Source of the DNA: an uncultured Sporosarcina sp.
Lineage (GTDB): Bacteria > Bacillota > Bacilli > Bacillales_A > Planococcaceae
Assembly (NCBI GenBank): GCA_948469885.1
Contig: CAOKMT010000003.1
Coordinates: 1-64,000, forward strand
DNA length: 64,000 bases
Reading direction: 5' to 3'
In this document: positions 43,952 to 53,637 of the stretch, in pieces
Layout of the letters: the number at the start of each line of letters is the position of its first letter
Position numbering within the stretch: the first letter of the stretch is position 1
Position numbers and translations under genes: made by a program
The notes under the pieces: model-generated
Database searches by the model: none
The model's input: the letters and a program-made list of their open reading frames with translations, nothing else
What the model was told of the DNA's origin: nothing

Positions 43952-45090
43952 GTATAAAAGGAAAAGCAGCGATTGTCGGTGTTGCCGAAACGGATAGTTG
44001 GTATACGCCGGAATTATCACCGATGGACATGATGGCAATCACTGCCAAAAGAGCGTTGGACGAAGCAGGTATCGATAAGTCGGAAGTGGATGGGCTGTTT
44101 TCAGCGTCAGCGTACTATTATATGTCCACGCTTTCTTTGGGAGAGTATTTAGGGATTGTCCCGCGTTATACAGATTCCACGACAATCGGGGGTTCTTCAT
44201 TTGTATCTCATCTATTGCACGCGGCAGCGGCAATCTCCGCAGGATTATGCAATGTCGCTTTAATTTGCTATGGAAGCTCTCAGCGAAGCGATGCGGGAAA
44301 ATTGGTCAGTATGTCCGAGCAGAACCCTTTTGAAGATCCTTTCGGTTCCTTATATCCGATCAGCTCCTATGCTTTGGCGACACGGAGGCATATGGCACAG
44401 TATGGTACGACGAGTGAACAACTTGCCGAAGTCGCAGTGGCTGCGAGAAAGTGGGCGATGAAAAATCCGAAGGCGTGGAAACGGGAGCCGCTTACCGTCC
44501 AAGATGTCTTGAATTCACCTTTGATCAGTTCGCCACTTCGGAAATTGGATTGCTGCCTTGTGACAGACGGCGGCGGTGCCGTTGTGTTAACTTCTGCGGA
44601 ACGGGCACGCACATTAAAACAGAAGCCTGTTTATTTGAACGGCGCGGGCGAGTCCCATTTCCATAGAGGAATCAGCATGATGCCAGACCTTACGGAAACG
44701 GCTGCTAAAGTATCAGGTGAAAGTGCTTTTAAAATGGCTGGCGTTGATAGGTCAGATATTGACTTGTTGATGCTATACGATGCATTCACGATAAATGTCA
44801 TTTTATTCTTGGAGGACTTGGGCTTCTGTGCAAAGGGGGAGGGAGGACCGTTTGTCTCCGAAGGCAGAATCGCCCCAGGTGGTCAACTTGCAGTAAATAC
44901 AAATGGTGGGGGCCTATCCAATAGTCATCCCGGTATGCTAGGGATCTTTTTAATCGTTGAAGCTGTAAGACAATTACGTGGGGAGGCGGGAGAGCGTCAA
45001 CTGTCAAAATGCGATGTCGCCCTCGTCCATGGAAATGGCGGTACGCTGTCGAGCCAAGTGACAGCAATCTTGTCCAAGGAGCCATCGTGA
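43948..45090 (+). CDS. Thiolase-like protein without the catalytic cysteine (probable Ltp-type aldolase)
   Basis: A 380-residue thiolase-fold protein translated in overlap with the DUF35 gene. By-eye alignment with the thiolase at 24753 puts a glycine (TIGGSSF) where the nucleophilic cysteine (NNNCSSG) should be, and a tyrosine (LYDAF) where the HDCF histidine should be; the GHP histidine remains in NSHPG. This pattern fits the Ltp2-like group, which performs retro-aldol cleavage of 3-hydroxyacyl-CoAs with a DUF35 partner, rather than a ketothiolase. Substrate unknown; a branched hydroxyacyl-CoA made by the hydratase at 42645 is plausible. Confidence 0.83.
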   Translation: MSIKGKAAIVGVAETDSWYTPELSPMDMMAITAKRALDEAGIDKSEVDGLFSASAYYYMSTLSLGEYLGIVPRYTDSTTIGGSSFVSHLLHAAAAISAGLCNVALICYGSSQRSDAGKLVSMSEQNPFEDPFGSLYPISSYALATRRHMAQYGTTSEQLAEVAVAARKWAMKNPKAWKREPLTVQDVLNSPLISSPLRKLDCCLVTDGGGAVVLTSAERARTLKQKPVYLNGAGESHFHRGISMMPDLTETAAKVSGESAFKMAGVDRSDIDLLMLYDAFTINVILFLEDLGFCAKGEGGPFVSEGRIAPGGQLAVNTNGGGLSNSHPGMLGIFLIVEAVRQLRGEAGERQLSKCDVALVHGNGGTLSSQVTAILSKEPS

Positions 45091-45113
45091 AGGAGTAGTT
45101 ATTCGGTTGTGTG

Positions 45114-45152
45114 ATAAGACGAAGGGAAGTATAGTACATTCCTTCGTCTTAT
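45114..45152 (+). terminator. Probable terminator after the aldolase-like gene
   Basis: ATAAGACGAAGGGAA pairs with TTCCTTCGTCTTAT with one bulged G and a 10-nt loop, 23 nt after the stop codon. The following T-run is weak (GCTTGTTTGG), so termination efficiency is uncertain. The rest of the gap to 45328 shows no other clear element. Confidence 0.65.
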
Positions 45153-45328
45153 GCTTGTTTGGCTACGGTTATCTTGCAAGTTCACAATGAATACGGGCGT
45201 GGGGGTTGATGGGAAGCCTTTTCCCGCCCTTACCTGTAAATGGGCTTTGACATTCTTTCGCCCAGCTGAAGTTGGCACATGAAATGGGTTCAAAGTAAGA
45301 AAAGTTTACAGAAAAGAAGGTGGCGTCG

Positions 45329-46774
45329 ATGTATACCGATCAAGAACGTTTGATTTTAGGTGTTCTCGTTATCACTTATTTCATCTTTCTCTTTGTTGTC
45401 TCATTGTTTATTAACAGAAATATTAATACCTATGATGACTATAATGTTGCGGGAAGGTCGGTTTCGATATTTCCTTTGATATTGACTTTCGTGGGCACCG
45501 CAATAGGCGGGGCGACTTTACTCGGGTATATGACGAATGGGTACAGTTTTGGAATGGGGGAGCAGTGGTTAAATTTAGGGAGTCTGTTTACGGGAGTTTT
45601 ACTTGCATTTTTCTTAGTTAAGCGGATAAGGAAATTAGGTGAAAAGTATAATATGGTCACCATCGGGGATTTTACTGCGCTCCGCTACGGAGAAAGTGCC
45701 CGTATCCCGACCGTCATCAGCATACTCGTTGCCTATTGCGCGATCACAGGTATGCAATTTGTTGCCATAGCGACCATTTTGAATCTAACGATAGGTATAA
45801 GTATAACGACAGGGATACTTATTAGTTGGGTGCTGCTGACATTAAAAACATACTTTGGTGGCATGAAGTCGGTTATTTGGCAAGATGCTTTTCACGGAAC
45901 CCTCCAAACAATAGGGATTCTTATTCTGTTTATTGTCGTCATTGTGGCTTCGGGTGGATGGAGCAATATCATGGCACAGGCCAATTCATTCAATGCTGGA
46001 AACCATTTAAGCGTCTTCAATATATCGAAGACTGAAGTTTTCATTTACCTCTTTACGATCGGCGCCTATCAATTTGTTAGACAAGATTTGTGGCAACGGT
46101 TTTGGGCGGCCAAAAATGTGGAGACAGCAGTTCGGGGGTATTGGGTTTCCATTCTAGTTGCCTTTTTAACTGGAGCGGTCGTCATTATCATTGGTGTAGC
46201 CGGCTTATACGGCCTTAATTTGAATGGTATAAATCCTACGTTGGTTTACTACGAAGTGATCGGGAATGTATTTCCTTTTTCCATGATCATTGTCATGGTG
46301 ATCGCCCTTTTGGCGACGGTTATTTCGACAGCGGACTCTTTCTTTATGGCGGGGGCATCGTCAATTGTCAATGATGTGATCAAACCTAGAATGAAAGACG
46401 CCGATGATGCGAAATTACTTTCTTATAGCCGCCTTTCAGTAGTGATTGTTTCGTTTTTGGCCCTTCTGCTCGCGCTATATATTCCCGAATTGGTCAATCT
46501 CTGGGTAACAGGGACAGCGATGCTCGTGTCGGGATTATTGGCGCCAGTATTAATCGGTTTGTTTTGGAAAAAGGCGACACCTAAAGCCGGCGTTGTTTCA
46601 ATGTGGATCGGCCTTATAGTGGCAGTTACATGGCAAATCCTAGGTCATCCTTTTGGGATACACCCCGTTTTCCTTGGATTGCCTATATCTATCATAACTC
46701 TTGTTCTTGGTTCCTTAATGACGACACAAGAAGAGAAAAACAGTTTAACAATATTGAACTACAATGAAAAATAA
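45329..46774 (+). CDS. Sodium:solute symporter (SSS family)
   Basis: A 481-residue membrane protein with about 13 hydrophobic helices; ATG 45329 behind AGAAGGTGG is preferred over GTG 45320. SSS landmarks: the first helix, NTYDDYNVAGRS, GTAIGGATLLGY in the helix-2 unwound region, ISTADSFFMAGAS near the sodium site and SRLSVVIVSFLALL. It lies 18 nt before the M20 carbamoylase gene, so it likely imports that enzyme's substrate (an N-carbamoyl or ureido compound, hydantoin-like or similar). Substrate not identifiable from sequence. Confidence 0.88.
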   Translation: MYTDQERLILGVLVITYFIFLFVVSLFINRNINTYDDYNVAGRSVSIFPLILTFVGTAIGGATLLGYMTNGYSFGMGEQWLNLGSLFTGVLLAFFLVKRIRKLGEKYNMVTIGDFTALRYGESARIPTVISILVAYCAITGMQFVAIATILNLTIGISITTGILISWVLLTLKTYFGGMKSVIWQDAFHGTLQTIGILILFIVVIVASGGWSNIMAQANSFNAGNHLSVFNISKTEVFIYLFTIGAYQFVRQDLWQRFWAAKNVETAVRGYWVSILVAFLTGAVVIIIGVAGLYGLNLNGINPTLVYYEVIGNVFPFSMIIVMVIALLATVISTADSFFMAGASSIVNDVIKPRMKDADDAKLLSYSRLSVVIVSFLALLLALYIPELVNLWVTGTAMLVSGLLAPVLIGLFWKKATPKAGVVSMWIGLIVAVTWQILGHPFGIHPVFLGLPISIITLVLGSLMTTQEEKNSLTILNYNEK

Positions 46775-46792
46775 AAGGGTGGGGTGATTGAT

Positions 46793-48064
46793 ATGGGGGA
46801 AATGAATCTATGTGTGAACATTGCCAGGTTGAAAGAAACGATTGGGAAGAGTGCTGAAATCGGTACGATCCCTGGAAACGGTTTACGTCGTCTGGCGCTC
46901 TCGGATGAAGATAAACGGATGCGGGATCTCTTTTTGGAATGGATGAAACAGGCAGGTTTGGAAACAAGAATTGATGATTTCGGCAATATGTATGGGAGAA
47001 GAAAAGGACAAGCCGATTTACCGCCAATCGTTGTCGGCTCCCATTTGGATACACAGCCGAATGGCGGGAGGTTTGATGGCATTTTAGGTGTGTTGGCGGC
47101 ACTCGAAGTGATCCGGACGCTAAATGATCATCAAATAGAAACGTTGAGACCGATTGAAATTGTCAATTTTACGAATGAAGAAGGTGCACGTTTCGAACCT
47201 CCATTACTCGGTTCAGGTGGAGCAACGGGAATTTTTGATGAGGAATTCGTTTATAGCCGGACGGATTGTGATGAGAAAACATTTAAAGATGAACTGAACC
47301 GCATCGGTTATCAAGGCGAAAAGAGCAACCGGCTCGGCGAAATCCATTCCTTTATAGAATTGCATATTGAGCAAGGGCCTGTGTTAGAAAATGAACAAGT
47401 CGCGATCGGGGCAGTTCAAGGGATTAAAGGAATGACTTGGTTGGAAATCAAAGTAACGGGAGAATCGGGTCACGCGGGTCCAACGCCGATGGCTTTGAGA
47501 CGGGACGCGTTGTTGGCCGTATCCAAATTGATCGTTCATATTGAAAACAAAGCGAAGCGATCCGATTCGGATATGAGCATTACGGTCGGGCGCATGGCAC
47601 TAAGTCCAAACGTTGTCAATTGTATCCCGAAAGAAGTTGTGTTTTCTTTGGATGTCAGGCATAGCGATGATGAGGTTAAAGGAAAGTTCATTGAAGAGTT
47701 AAGAAGAGAGTTGCAGCAAATCGCCGTGGAAGAGGAAGTCCAATTGGAAATAACAGACTTATGGGAAGCGGAGGCGGCTTCTTTCAGCGAAGAATTGGTG
47801 CAGCAAGTAATGGAAAGTGCAAACACTTTAGGATATTCAGCGAAAAAGATGATGAGCGGTGCGGGGCATGACGCGAAATATATGAATGAGATCGCGCCAA
47901 CTTGTATGATCTTCATCCCAAGCGTTGGTGGGATCAGTCATGTTGAAGCCGAATTATCTTATGACGAAGATATTGAAAAAGGTGCTAATGTGTTGCTTCA
48001 TACTGTCTTGGAAGTCGCAAATGACAAATCTGCATATGTGCAAAAAAGTGCCGTGAAAAATTAG
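46793..48064 (+). CDS. M20-family Zn-dependent hydantoinase/carbamoylase (N-carbamoyl-amino-acid hydrolase type)
   Basis: A 423-residue amidohydrolase, ATG 46793 behind GGGTGGGG (GTG 46784 possible). Metal-ligand motifs of the allantoate amidohydrolase/carbamoylase branch are complete: GSHLDTQPNGGRFDG, TNEEGARF, ELHIEQGPVLE and SGAGHDAKYM, with a histidine in ISHVEAE. GESGHAGPTPM marks the dimerisation lid. It removes a carbamoyl group from an N-carbamoyl amino acid or ureido acid. Operon with the SSS symporter and the YtcJ amidohydrolase. Confidence 0.9.
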   Translation: MGEMNLCVNIARLKETIGKSAEIGTIPGNGLRRLALSDEDKRMRDLFLEWMKQAGLETRIDDFGNMYGRRKGQADLPPIVVGSHLDTQPNGGRFDGILGVLAALEVIRTLNDHQIETLRPIEIVNFTNEEGARFEPPLLGSGGATGIFDEEFVYSRTDCDEKTFKDELNRIGYQGEKSNRLGEIHSFIELHIEQGPVLENEQVAIGAVQGIKGMTWLEIKVTGESGHAGPTPMALRRDALLAVSKLIVHIENKAKRSDSDMSITVGRMALSPNVVNCIPKEVVFSLDVRHSDDEVKGKFIEELRRELQQIAVEEEVQLEITDLWEAEAASFSEELVQQVMESANTLGYSAKKMMSGAGHDAKYMNEIAPTCMIFIPSVGGISHVEAELSYDEDIEKGANVLLHTVLEVANDKSAYVQKSAVKN

Positions 48065-48115
48065 TTGATTTATGGATGAAGCATTTTTAAATCGATGATA
48101 ACGGAGGGGATTGGT

Positions 48116-49786
48116 ATGGGGAATAAAGATCAAGCTGATCTGATTTTTATCAACGGGAACATTCTTACGATGGATGAAGAAATGTCTCAGGCAAATTCGG
48201 TTGTCGTGAGAAACGGGACCGTTCAATTTGTCGGCGATCAAAATGAAGCATTGGCATTTGAAGGTGAACAAACGGAAATCATTGATTTACAAGGGAAAAC
48301 GATGATGCCCGGTTTCATTGAAAGTCATATCCATCCTACTTTATATGGACTGAATTTATTGAAGCTGGATTGCCGTCCCGAGAACACGCCATCGATCGAT
48401 GCGCTGTTGAAGAAGATTGAGGAAGCGGTTCAAGAGACACCGGATGGTGAATGGGTAATCGGTTGGGGCTGGGACGATAGTAAGCTGTTGGAAAAGCGGG
48501 CGCCGACACGATGGGAGTTAGATAGAGTGGCACCGGATCATCCGGTTTTTCTGACGAGGACGTGTGCCCATATGGCGGTTGTCAATACGAAGGCATTGAA
48601 GTTGAGCGGTGTTTCTGCGGAAACGGAAGATCCTGATGGCGGGCACATCGAACGGGATCCGCAGTCGGGGGAAATCACTGGCTTACTTCAGGAAAAAGCA
48701 CAAGGTTTGATCGCTCTCCCAAAAGAGGGGGTTGAAAATCTTGTGGCTGGGATGAAACTCGCCCAAAAAGACTTTGCGAAATGGGGAATCACCACAATCC
48801 ATGATATGTCGACCCAAACAGCTGAGATGCAAGTGTATCAACATTTATTAAATGAGGATGCGTTAACGGTTAGAGTAAGGCCTTGGATTTGGGCAATCGC
48901 TCAAAATGATTGGACAGGCCACTTGGATGAAGTCTTGTCTTTAGGGATTAGAAGCGGATTTGGCAATGACATGATCAAAATTCAAGGGATGAAATTCATG
49001 TTGGATGGTAGTGTGGGCGGGCGAACTGCTGCGGTGGCGGAACCTTATGAGAATGATAGTTCAAAAGGGATTCTTTATAGTGAAGTAGATGACGTCGCGC
49101 CTGCAATGGAGAAATCGTTATCGGCGGGGTTAAGAGTCGCTATTCATGGGATCGGTGAAAGGGCGATCGAGGTGGCCATCCAAGCATTTGAAAAAGCGAA
49201 TGAAAAAGTGGATATCACTTCGATGCGCAACCGGATTGAGCATTGTGCGCTGCCGACAGAGAACCATTTAAAGAGAATGAAAAAGTTGGAGCTGATTGCG
49301 GCTTCCTCCATTGGTTTTCTCTATCATATCGGAGATAGTTATATGAATAATTTAGGGCCGGAAAGAATGAAGCGGGTTTATCCCCATAAATCATTCAAAG
49401 AATATGGCTTGGTCGCCCCAGGTAATTCGGATTTACCTGTCACAGGGGGCAACCCGTGGACAGGCATCTATGCAGCGGTTACGCGAAAAACGGTTTCGGG
49501 ACAAGTATTGGATACGACCCAAAACATTTCCGTAGAAGATGCTTTGAAGGCTTATACAAACGACGCGGCTTATAGCTCTTGTGAAGAAAAAACTATCGGG
49601 GTCATTAAGCCTTTCGCGAAAGCGGATTTGATTGTCATAGCGGAAGATCCTTTTAAAGTTGACGCGGAACAGTTAAAAGAGATTGAGGTCGAACAGACAT
49701 ATATGGATGGAAACTTAGTCTATGCAAAGGAAGAAAACAAACCTGATCTCGATAGAAATAAGAAGTTGGAGAGAGTAGAAAGTTGA
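48116..49786 (+). CDS. YtcJ-like amidohydrolase (amidohydrolase_3), copy 1
   Basis: A 556-residue metal-dependent amidohydrolase; ATG 48116 follows GGAGGGG. N-terminal composite sandwich domain (DLIFINGNILTMDEE), then the TIM barrel with GFIESHIHPT providing the HxH metal ligands, AIHGIGERAI with the third histidine region, RIEHCAL, and PGNSDLPVT containing the catalytic aspartate. YtcJ-type enzymes hydrolyse amide or imide bonds; natural substrates are mostly unknown. A second member is at 59381, also next to family 5 binding proteins. Confidence 0.88.
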   Translation: MGNKDQADLIFINGNILTMDEEMSQANSVVVRNGTVQFVGDQNEALAFEGEQTEIIDLQGKTMMPGFIESHIHPTLYGLNLLKLDCRPENTPSIDALLKKIEEAVQETPDGEWVIGWGWDDSKLLEKRAPTRWELDRVAPDHPVFLTRTCAHMAVVNTKALKLSGVSAETEDPDGGHIERDPQSGEITGLLQEKAQGLIALPKEGVENLVAGMKLAQKDFAKWGITTIHDMSTQTAEMQVYQHLLNEDALTVRVRPWIWAIAQNDWTGHLDEVLSLGIRSGFGNDMIKIQGMKFMLDGSVGGRTAAVAEPYENDSSKGILYSEVDDVAPAMEKSLSAGLRVAIHGIGERAIEVAIQAFEKANEKVDITSMRNRIEHCALPTENHLKRMKKLELIAASSIGFLYHIGDSYMNNLGPERMKRVYPHKSFKEYGLVAPGNSDLPVTGGNPWTGIYAAVTRKTVSGQVLDTTQNISVEDALKAYTNDAAYSSCEEKTIGVIKPFAKADLIVIAEDPFKVDAEQLKEIEVEQTYMDGNLVYAKEENKPDLDRNKKLERVES

Positions 49787-49839
49787 GTATAAAAGTCTTA
49801 TTTAAAATGGGCTAGTAAACTTCTAGGGGGAGTGATTGT

Positions 49840-51426
49840 ATGAAGTTAAAGGGCTTGGGGTATGGATTCTTTTTATTAACGTTAAGTCTTATGCTGAGTG
49901 GTTGTAGTTCCACAACGGAGGCCCCTGAAATATCTACGGGGAGTAACGAGGAAAACGCTGAAGAAGGAGCATACGGGGGGACGCTAAATTTTGCCTTCAA
50001 TGTCCAGCCGACAACACTAGATCCTTACTTCACAACAGATACTGCAACGAGAGACCTTGCCCAACATATTTTCGAGCCATTATTGACGTTGAACACGAGC
50101 TTGGAAGTGGAGCCGATGCTAGCTGAAACGTATGATGTGAGTGAGGACGGGAAAACAATCACATTTCATCTCCGCCAAGGGATTAAATTTCATAATGGAA
50201 AAGATATGAAGGCTGATGATGTCATTGCTTCGATGGAGAGGTGGCAAGAAATGTCGGCGCAAGCAAAACAATATTTAGAAGGGACAGTATACGAAGCGGA
50301 AGATGACTATACCGTCGTTGCGCATATTGCGGATCCGACGACATTAGATCTATTCATCTTTGCGGACATGACGCAGTTTGCCGGAATCATGCCGAAGGAA
50401 ATTGCGGAAGCGGGAAGCACAGAAGCTATCACAGATTATATTGGGACAGGTCCCTATCATTTGGAAGAATGGCGGAAAGATCAGTTTATTCATTTAAAAC
50501 GGTTCGACGACTATTCATCCCGGCCGGAGCCAGCTAATGGACTGGCTGGAGAAAAGAAAGCATTCCTTGATGAAATCTATATCCATATCGTGACAGAATC
50601 ATCTACTCGGACGGCAGGAATCCAATCTGGCGAGTATGATATGGCAAACGCGATTCCCCAAGACAGTATTGAGTTATTAGCAATGGATCCGATGATTAAA
50701 AATGAAGTTTATGCAAATTCATTTCCAAGTATTATTTTTAATAAAAAGGCGCGCTTTCTTTCCAATGAGAAAGCGAGACAGGCTGTCAATGCGGCACTTA
50801 ATATGGAAGATTTGCTCACTTCGGCGTACGGAGACAGCAAGTACTATGAAGCGGATCACGCATTGGTGAAAGAAGATCAAAAGGATTGGTATACAGATGC
50901 TGGTCGTGATGTCTATAATACGTATGATCCCGAACTCGCGAAACAATTATTGAAAGAGGCAGGGTATAATGGAGAAGAAATCATCATTTTAACTTCCCGT
51001 GATCGCGAAGAATACTATAATATGTCTGTCGTCATCCAACAACAACTGGAAGCGGTTGGCATGAATATTTCATTGGAAGTGAGCGATTGGGGAACTGTTC
51101 TCGAACGGGCGGGTGACGAACAAGCATATGATATTTTCTTCACGGCTTTCGCGTTCCGGCCGATGCCAGTCCAATATTTATTTTTTAATCATGAATGGCT
51201 CGGTTGGACAGATAGTGAAGAATTAGAAGAATTGAAAGAACAGATTTTAGGCGCGGCATCCCAAGAAGAAGCCCAAAAGTTTTCGGCTCAACTTCATGAA
51301 GCTTTCTACTCGTATTTACCGATCATTAAAACGGGGAATTCCACTGCGGTCATTTCGATGAGAGAAAACGTGGAAGGCCTTCAATTTATCACGGGTCCTA
51401 TTTTGTGGAATGTTTCAGTTAAATAA
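49840..51426 (+). CDS. Family 5 extracellular solute-binding lipoprotein (oligopeptide/nickel ABC type), copy 1
   Basis: A 528-residue lipoprotein, ATG 49840 behind GGGGGAG, lipobox LSGC. SBP family 5 features: NVQPTTLDPYFTTDTATRDLAQHIFEPL (split) near the N-terminus, KTITFHLRQGIKFHNGK, DDVIASMERW, YIGTGPYHLEEW and ARQAVNAALN. No matching permease or ATPase genes are adjacent. It follows the YtcJ amidohydrolase after 53 nt, so its ligand may be the amide substrate of that enzyme. Copies at 55719, 57729 and 62449 share the plan; this one is the most distant. Confidence 0.9.
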   Translation: MKLKGLGYGFFLLTLSLMLSGCSSTTEAPEISTGSNEENAEEGAYGGTLNFAFNVQPTTLDPYFTTDTATRDLAQHIFEPLLTLNTSLEVEPMLAETYDVSEDGKTITFHLRQGIKFHNGKDMKADDVIASMERWQEMSAQAKQYLEGTVYEAEDDYTVVAHIADPTTLDLFIFADMTQFAGIMPKEIAEAGSTEAITDYIGTGPYHLEEWRKDQFIHLKRFDDYSSRPEPANGLAGEKKAFLDEIYIHIVTESSTRTAGIQSGEYDMANAIPQDSIELLAMDPMIKNEVYANSFPSIIFNKKARFLSNEKARQAVNAALNMEDLLTSAYGDSKYYEADHALVKEDQKDWYTDAGRDVYNTYDPELAKQLLKEAGYNGEEIIILTSRDREEYYNMSVVIQQQLEAVGMNISLEVSDWGTVLERAGDEQAYDIFFTAFAFRPMPVQYLFFNHEWLGWTDSEELEELKEQILGAASQEEAQKFSAQLHEAFYSYLPIIKTGNSTAVISMRENVEGLQFITGPILWNVSVK

Positions 51427-51431
51427 TGAAC

Positions 51432-51468
51432 AACAGGGAATGAACCTTTACAAAGGGCATTCCCTGTT
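51432..51468. terminator. Bidirectional terminator between convergent genes
   Basis: AACAGGGAATG (51432-51442) pairs with CATTCCCTGTT (51458-51468), followed by TTGTTTG. It lies between the plus-strand binding-protein gene and the minus-strand LytTR gene and can serve both. A related stem occurs at 57381. Confidence 0.8.
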
Positions 51469-51482
51469 TTGTTTGCATTCCT

Positions 51483-52127
51483 TCAAAAACCAAGTGTGCT
51501 GCGCACGTGGTTCATATAAGTTTGGCTAACAGGTAAGGAAACTCCATTTTTCAACGTAAGTAATAGATTGGCGGTTATATCCCGTGACAAGTGATGAATG
51601 TAAGGGATATTCACGATATAGGAGCGGTGAACGCGCAAGAAAGTTTTAGGCAATTCATACTCCAATTTTTTTAATGTATGTGTAGAATGATAACCGTCTT
51701 CCTCGGTATAAAACCACGTTTTCTTTTGCAAACTTTCTAAATAAATGACATCTTCAATTGGAATTGGAAACCAAACTTCTTCCTTCCGGCCTGTCAGAAA
51801 ACGAGAGGGATCGCTTTTTATCACTCGATAGTCAGGTGGAAGAATGACAATGAATGCACCGGGCTTATCATCTATTTGAACAGGATAACCGATGCCATAA
51901 TAAGGGATGCCCGATGATGACTGTTCCATTAAAGCGCTTATTTTTCTTTTTTGAAGAAGGATTTTTTCCGCTACACTCCCATTTTCTATCTTCTGCCCTT
52001 TTTTTAATTGGATATCGTGCATGCCCGCCGTGTAATACATATAACGCCCATCTATGGCAATTGCGATAGATGCATCCTTTGGTATCCAATCTTCCATAAT
52101 CCCGATAATTTGATCCACATTTACCAA
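51483..52127 (-). CDS. LytTR-domain transcriptional regulator with unidentified N-terminal sensor domain
   Basis: The only minus-strand gene, 214 residues. The start is TTG at 52127, preceded on its own strand by AAGGGGGCAGG. The C-terminal about 95 residues are a LytTR DNA-binding domain: IEDVIYLESLQKKTWFYT, FLRVHRSYIVNIPYI and PVSQTYMNHVR are characteristic. The first about 110 residues are not a response-regulator receiver; they contain AIAIDGRYMYYTAG and PYYGIGYPV and look like a PAS/GAF-type small-molecule sensor, though I do not recognise the family. It diverges from isocitrate lyase, so control of the glyoxylate shunt is the natural hypothesis. Confidence 0.83.
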   Translation of the reverse strand: MVNVDQIIGIMEDWIPKDASIAIAIDGRYMYYTAGMHDIQLKKGQKIENGSVAEKILLQKRKISALMEQSSSGIPYYGIGYPVQIDDKPGAFIVILPPDYRVIKSDPSRFLTGRKEEVWFPIPIEDVIYLESLQKKTWFYTEEDGYHSTHTLKKLEYELPKTFLRVHRSYIVNIPYIHHLSRDITANLLLTLKNGVSLPVSQTYMNHVRSTLGF

Positions 52128-52213
52128 TCGTCCTGCCCCCTTAGTTTAAAAACTTTGCTTTTATCGCCTTATAAACATGTTTGTCTTAAAATAAGCTATT
52201 TCGTCACAATTCT

Positions 52214-52242
52214 ATGACAATCTGAATAGTCTGTTATATATT
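52214..52242 (+). promoter_or_regulatory. Predicted promoter of the glyoxylate-shunt operon
   Basis: ATGACA (52214-52219), a 17-nt spacer and TATATT (52237-52242). Around it are two direct TCTGTT(A/G)TA motifs 30 bp apart (from 52229 and near 52259), the second inside the inverted repeat CTGTT-GTAA-AACAG; these GTT-containing repeats are candidate sites for the divergently encoded LytTR protein. Confidence 0.6.
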
Positions 52243-52325
52243 ACTATACAACAACTACATCTGTTGTAAAACAGTTTTAGCGATTTTACTTTAATTATTT
52301 TAAAATTGAAAGGGTGACTGTCAGG

Positions 52326-53603
52326 ATGAACAGAAAAGAACAAGCGGCACAATTGGAGAAACAGTGGTCGGAGGAGAGTAGATGGAAAGGGATTGAACGT
52401 CCTTATTCAGGAGAAGATGTCGTGAAGTTGAGAGGCTCTATCCAAATTGAACATACGTTGGCGGCAAGAGGGGCGGAAAGGTTGTTCAAGTCACTTCATG
52501 AAGAGGATTTTGTGAATGCGCTTGGTGCATTGACAGGAAACCAAGCAGTCCAGCAAGTGAAAGCGGGACTGCAAGCGATTTATTTAAGTGGGTGGCAAGT
52601 TGCTGCGGATGCGAATCAGGCGGGGCAAATGTATCCCGATCAAAGTTTGTACCCGGTGAATAGTGTTCCTTCTGTCGTGAAGCGGATCAATCAGGCGCTA
52701 CAACGGGCAGACCAAATCGATCATGTGGAAGATACAGATGGTTTTGATTGGTTTGCACCAATTGTGGCGGATGCAGAAGCTGGGTTCGGAGGGCCGCTAA
52801 ACGTATTTGAATTGATGAAAGCGATGATTGAAGCAGGCGCGGCGGGTGTTCATTTTGAAGACCAACTCGCTTCTGAAAAGAAATGCGGTCACTTAGGTGG
52901 AAAAGTTCTTCTGCCGACGCAAAATGCAGTGAGGAACTTGATTTCGGCAAGGTTAGCGGCGGATGTCATGGGCGTTCCGACAATCCTCATTGCACGGACG
53001 GACGCAGATGCAGCAGATTTGATTACAAGTGATATAGATCCGGCCGATCATCCGTTCATTACTGGAGGGCGCACACCGGAAGGGTTTTACCGGACGAAAG
53101 CTGGCATCGATCAAGCGATTGCCCGGGGGCTTGCCTATGCACCTTATGCGGATTTGGTTTGGTGCGAAACTTCTCATCCGAGCTTGGAGGAAGCGCAACA
53201 ATTCGCAGATGCAATCCATGCAAAATTCCCTGGTAAAATGCTAGCTTATAATTGTTCTCCTTCATTTAATTGGAAAGCGAATCTGGATGATGAAACGATT
53301 CAGAAGTATCAAGTAGAACTCGGGAAAATGGGCTATAAATTCCAATTCGTCACACTTGCGGGCTTCCACTCATTGAACAACGGCATGTTCGAGCTTGCCC
53401 ATGATTATAAAGATAACGGAATGGCAGCCTATTCCAAATTACAACAAGCTGAATTTGCAAATGAAGCAAAAGGCTATACAGCAACAAGGCATCAACGTGA
53501 AGTCGGTACCGGATATTTTGATGAAGTGTCTCAAGTCATTTCCGGTGGAACATCATCCACCACAGCGATGAAAGGTTCGACAGAAGAAGCACAATTTGCT
53601 TAA
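52326..53603 (+). CDS. aceA: Isocitrate lyase
   Basis: A 425-residue isocitrate lyase of the usual bacterial length. ATG 52326 lies 9 nt behind AAAGGGTG; GTG 52314 is less likely. The catalytic signature KKCGH is in [13 protein letters not shown], and metal/substrate residues are visible in [23 protein letters not shown] and [16 protein letters not shown]. It cleaves isocitrate to glyoxylate and succinate, the first step of the glyoxylate shunt needed for growth on acetyl-CoA-yielding substrates, consistent with the many CoA-degradation genes around it. Malate synthase follows after 34 nt. Confidence 0.95.
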   Translation: MNRKEQAAQLEKQWSEESRWKGIERPYSGEDVVKLRGSIQIEHTLAARGAERLFKSLHEEDFVNALGALTGNQAVQQVKAGLQAIYLSGWQVAADANQAGQMYPDQSLYPVNSVPSVVKRINQALQRADQIDHVEDTDGFDWFAPIVADAEAGFGGPLNVFELMKAMIEAGAAGVHFEDQLASEKKCGHLGGKVLLPTQNAVRNLISARLAADVMGVPTILIARTDADAADLITSDIDPADHPFITGGRTPEGFYRTKAGIDQAIARGLAYAPYADLVWCETSHPSLEEAQQFADAIHAKFPGKMLAYNCSPSFNWKANLDDETIQKYQVELGKMGYKFQFVTLAGFHSLNNGMFELAHDYKDNGMAAYSKLQQAEFANEAKGYTATRHQREVGTGYFDEVSQVISGGTSSTTAMKGSTEEAQFA

Positions 53604-53637
53604 GGGAGAGAGTCTGAATGCGGAGAGGGTGAGTCCA

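Noticed and set aside
43948-45090. Ordinary ketothiolase
   Set aside because: Cysteine and one histidine of the thiolase active site are replaced, and a DUF35 partner is coupled, so an aldolase-type role fits better.
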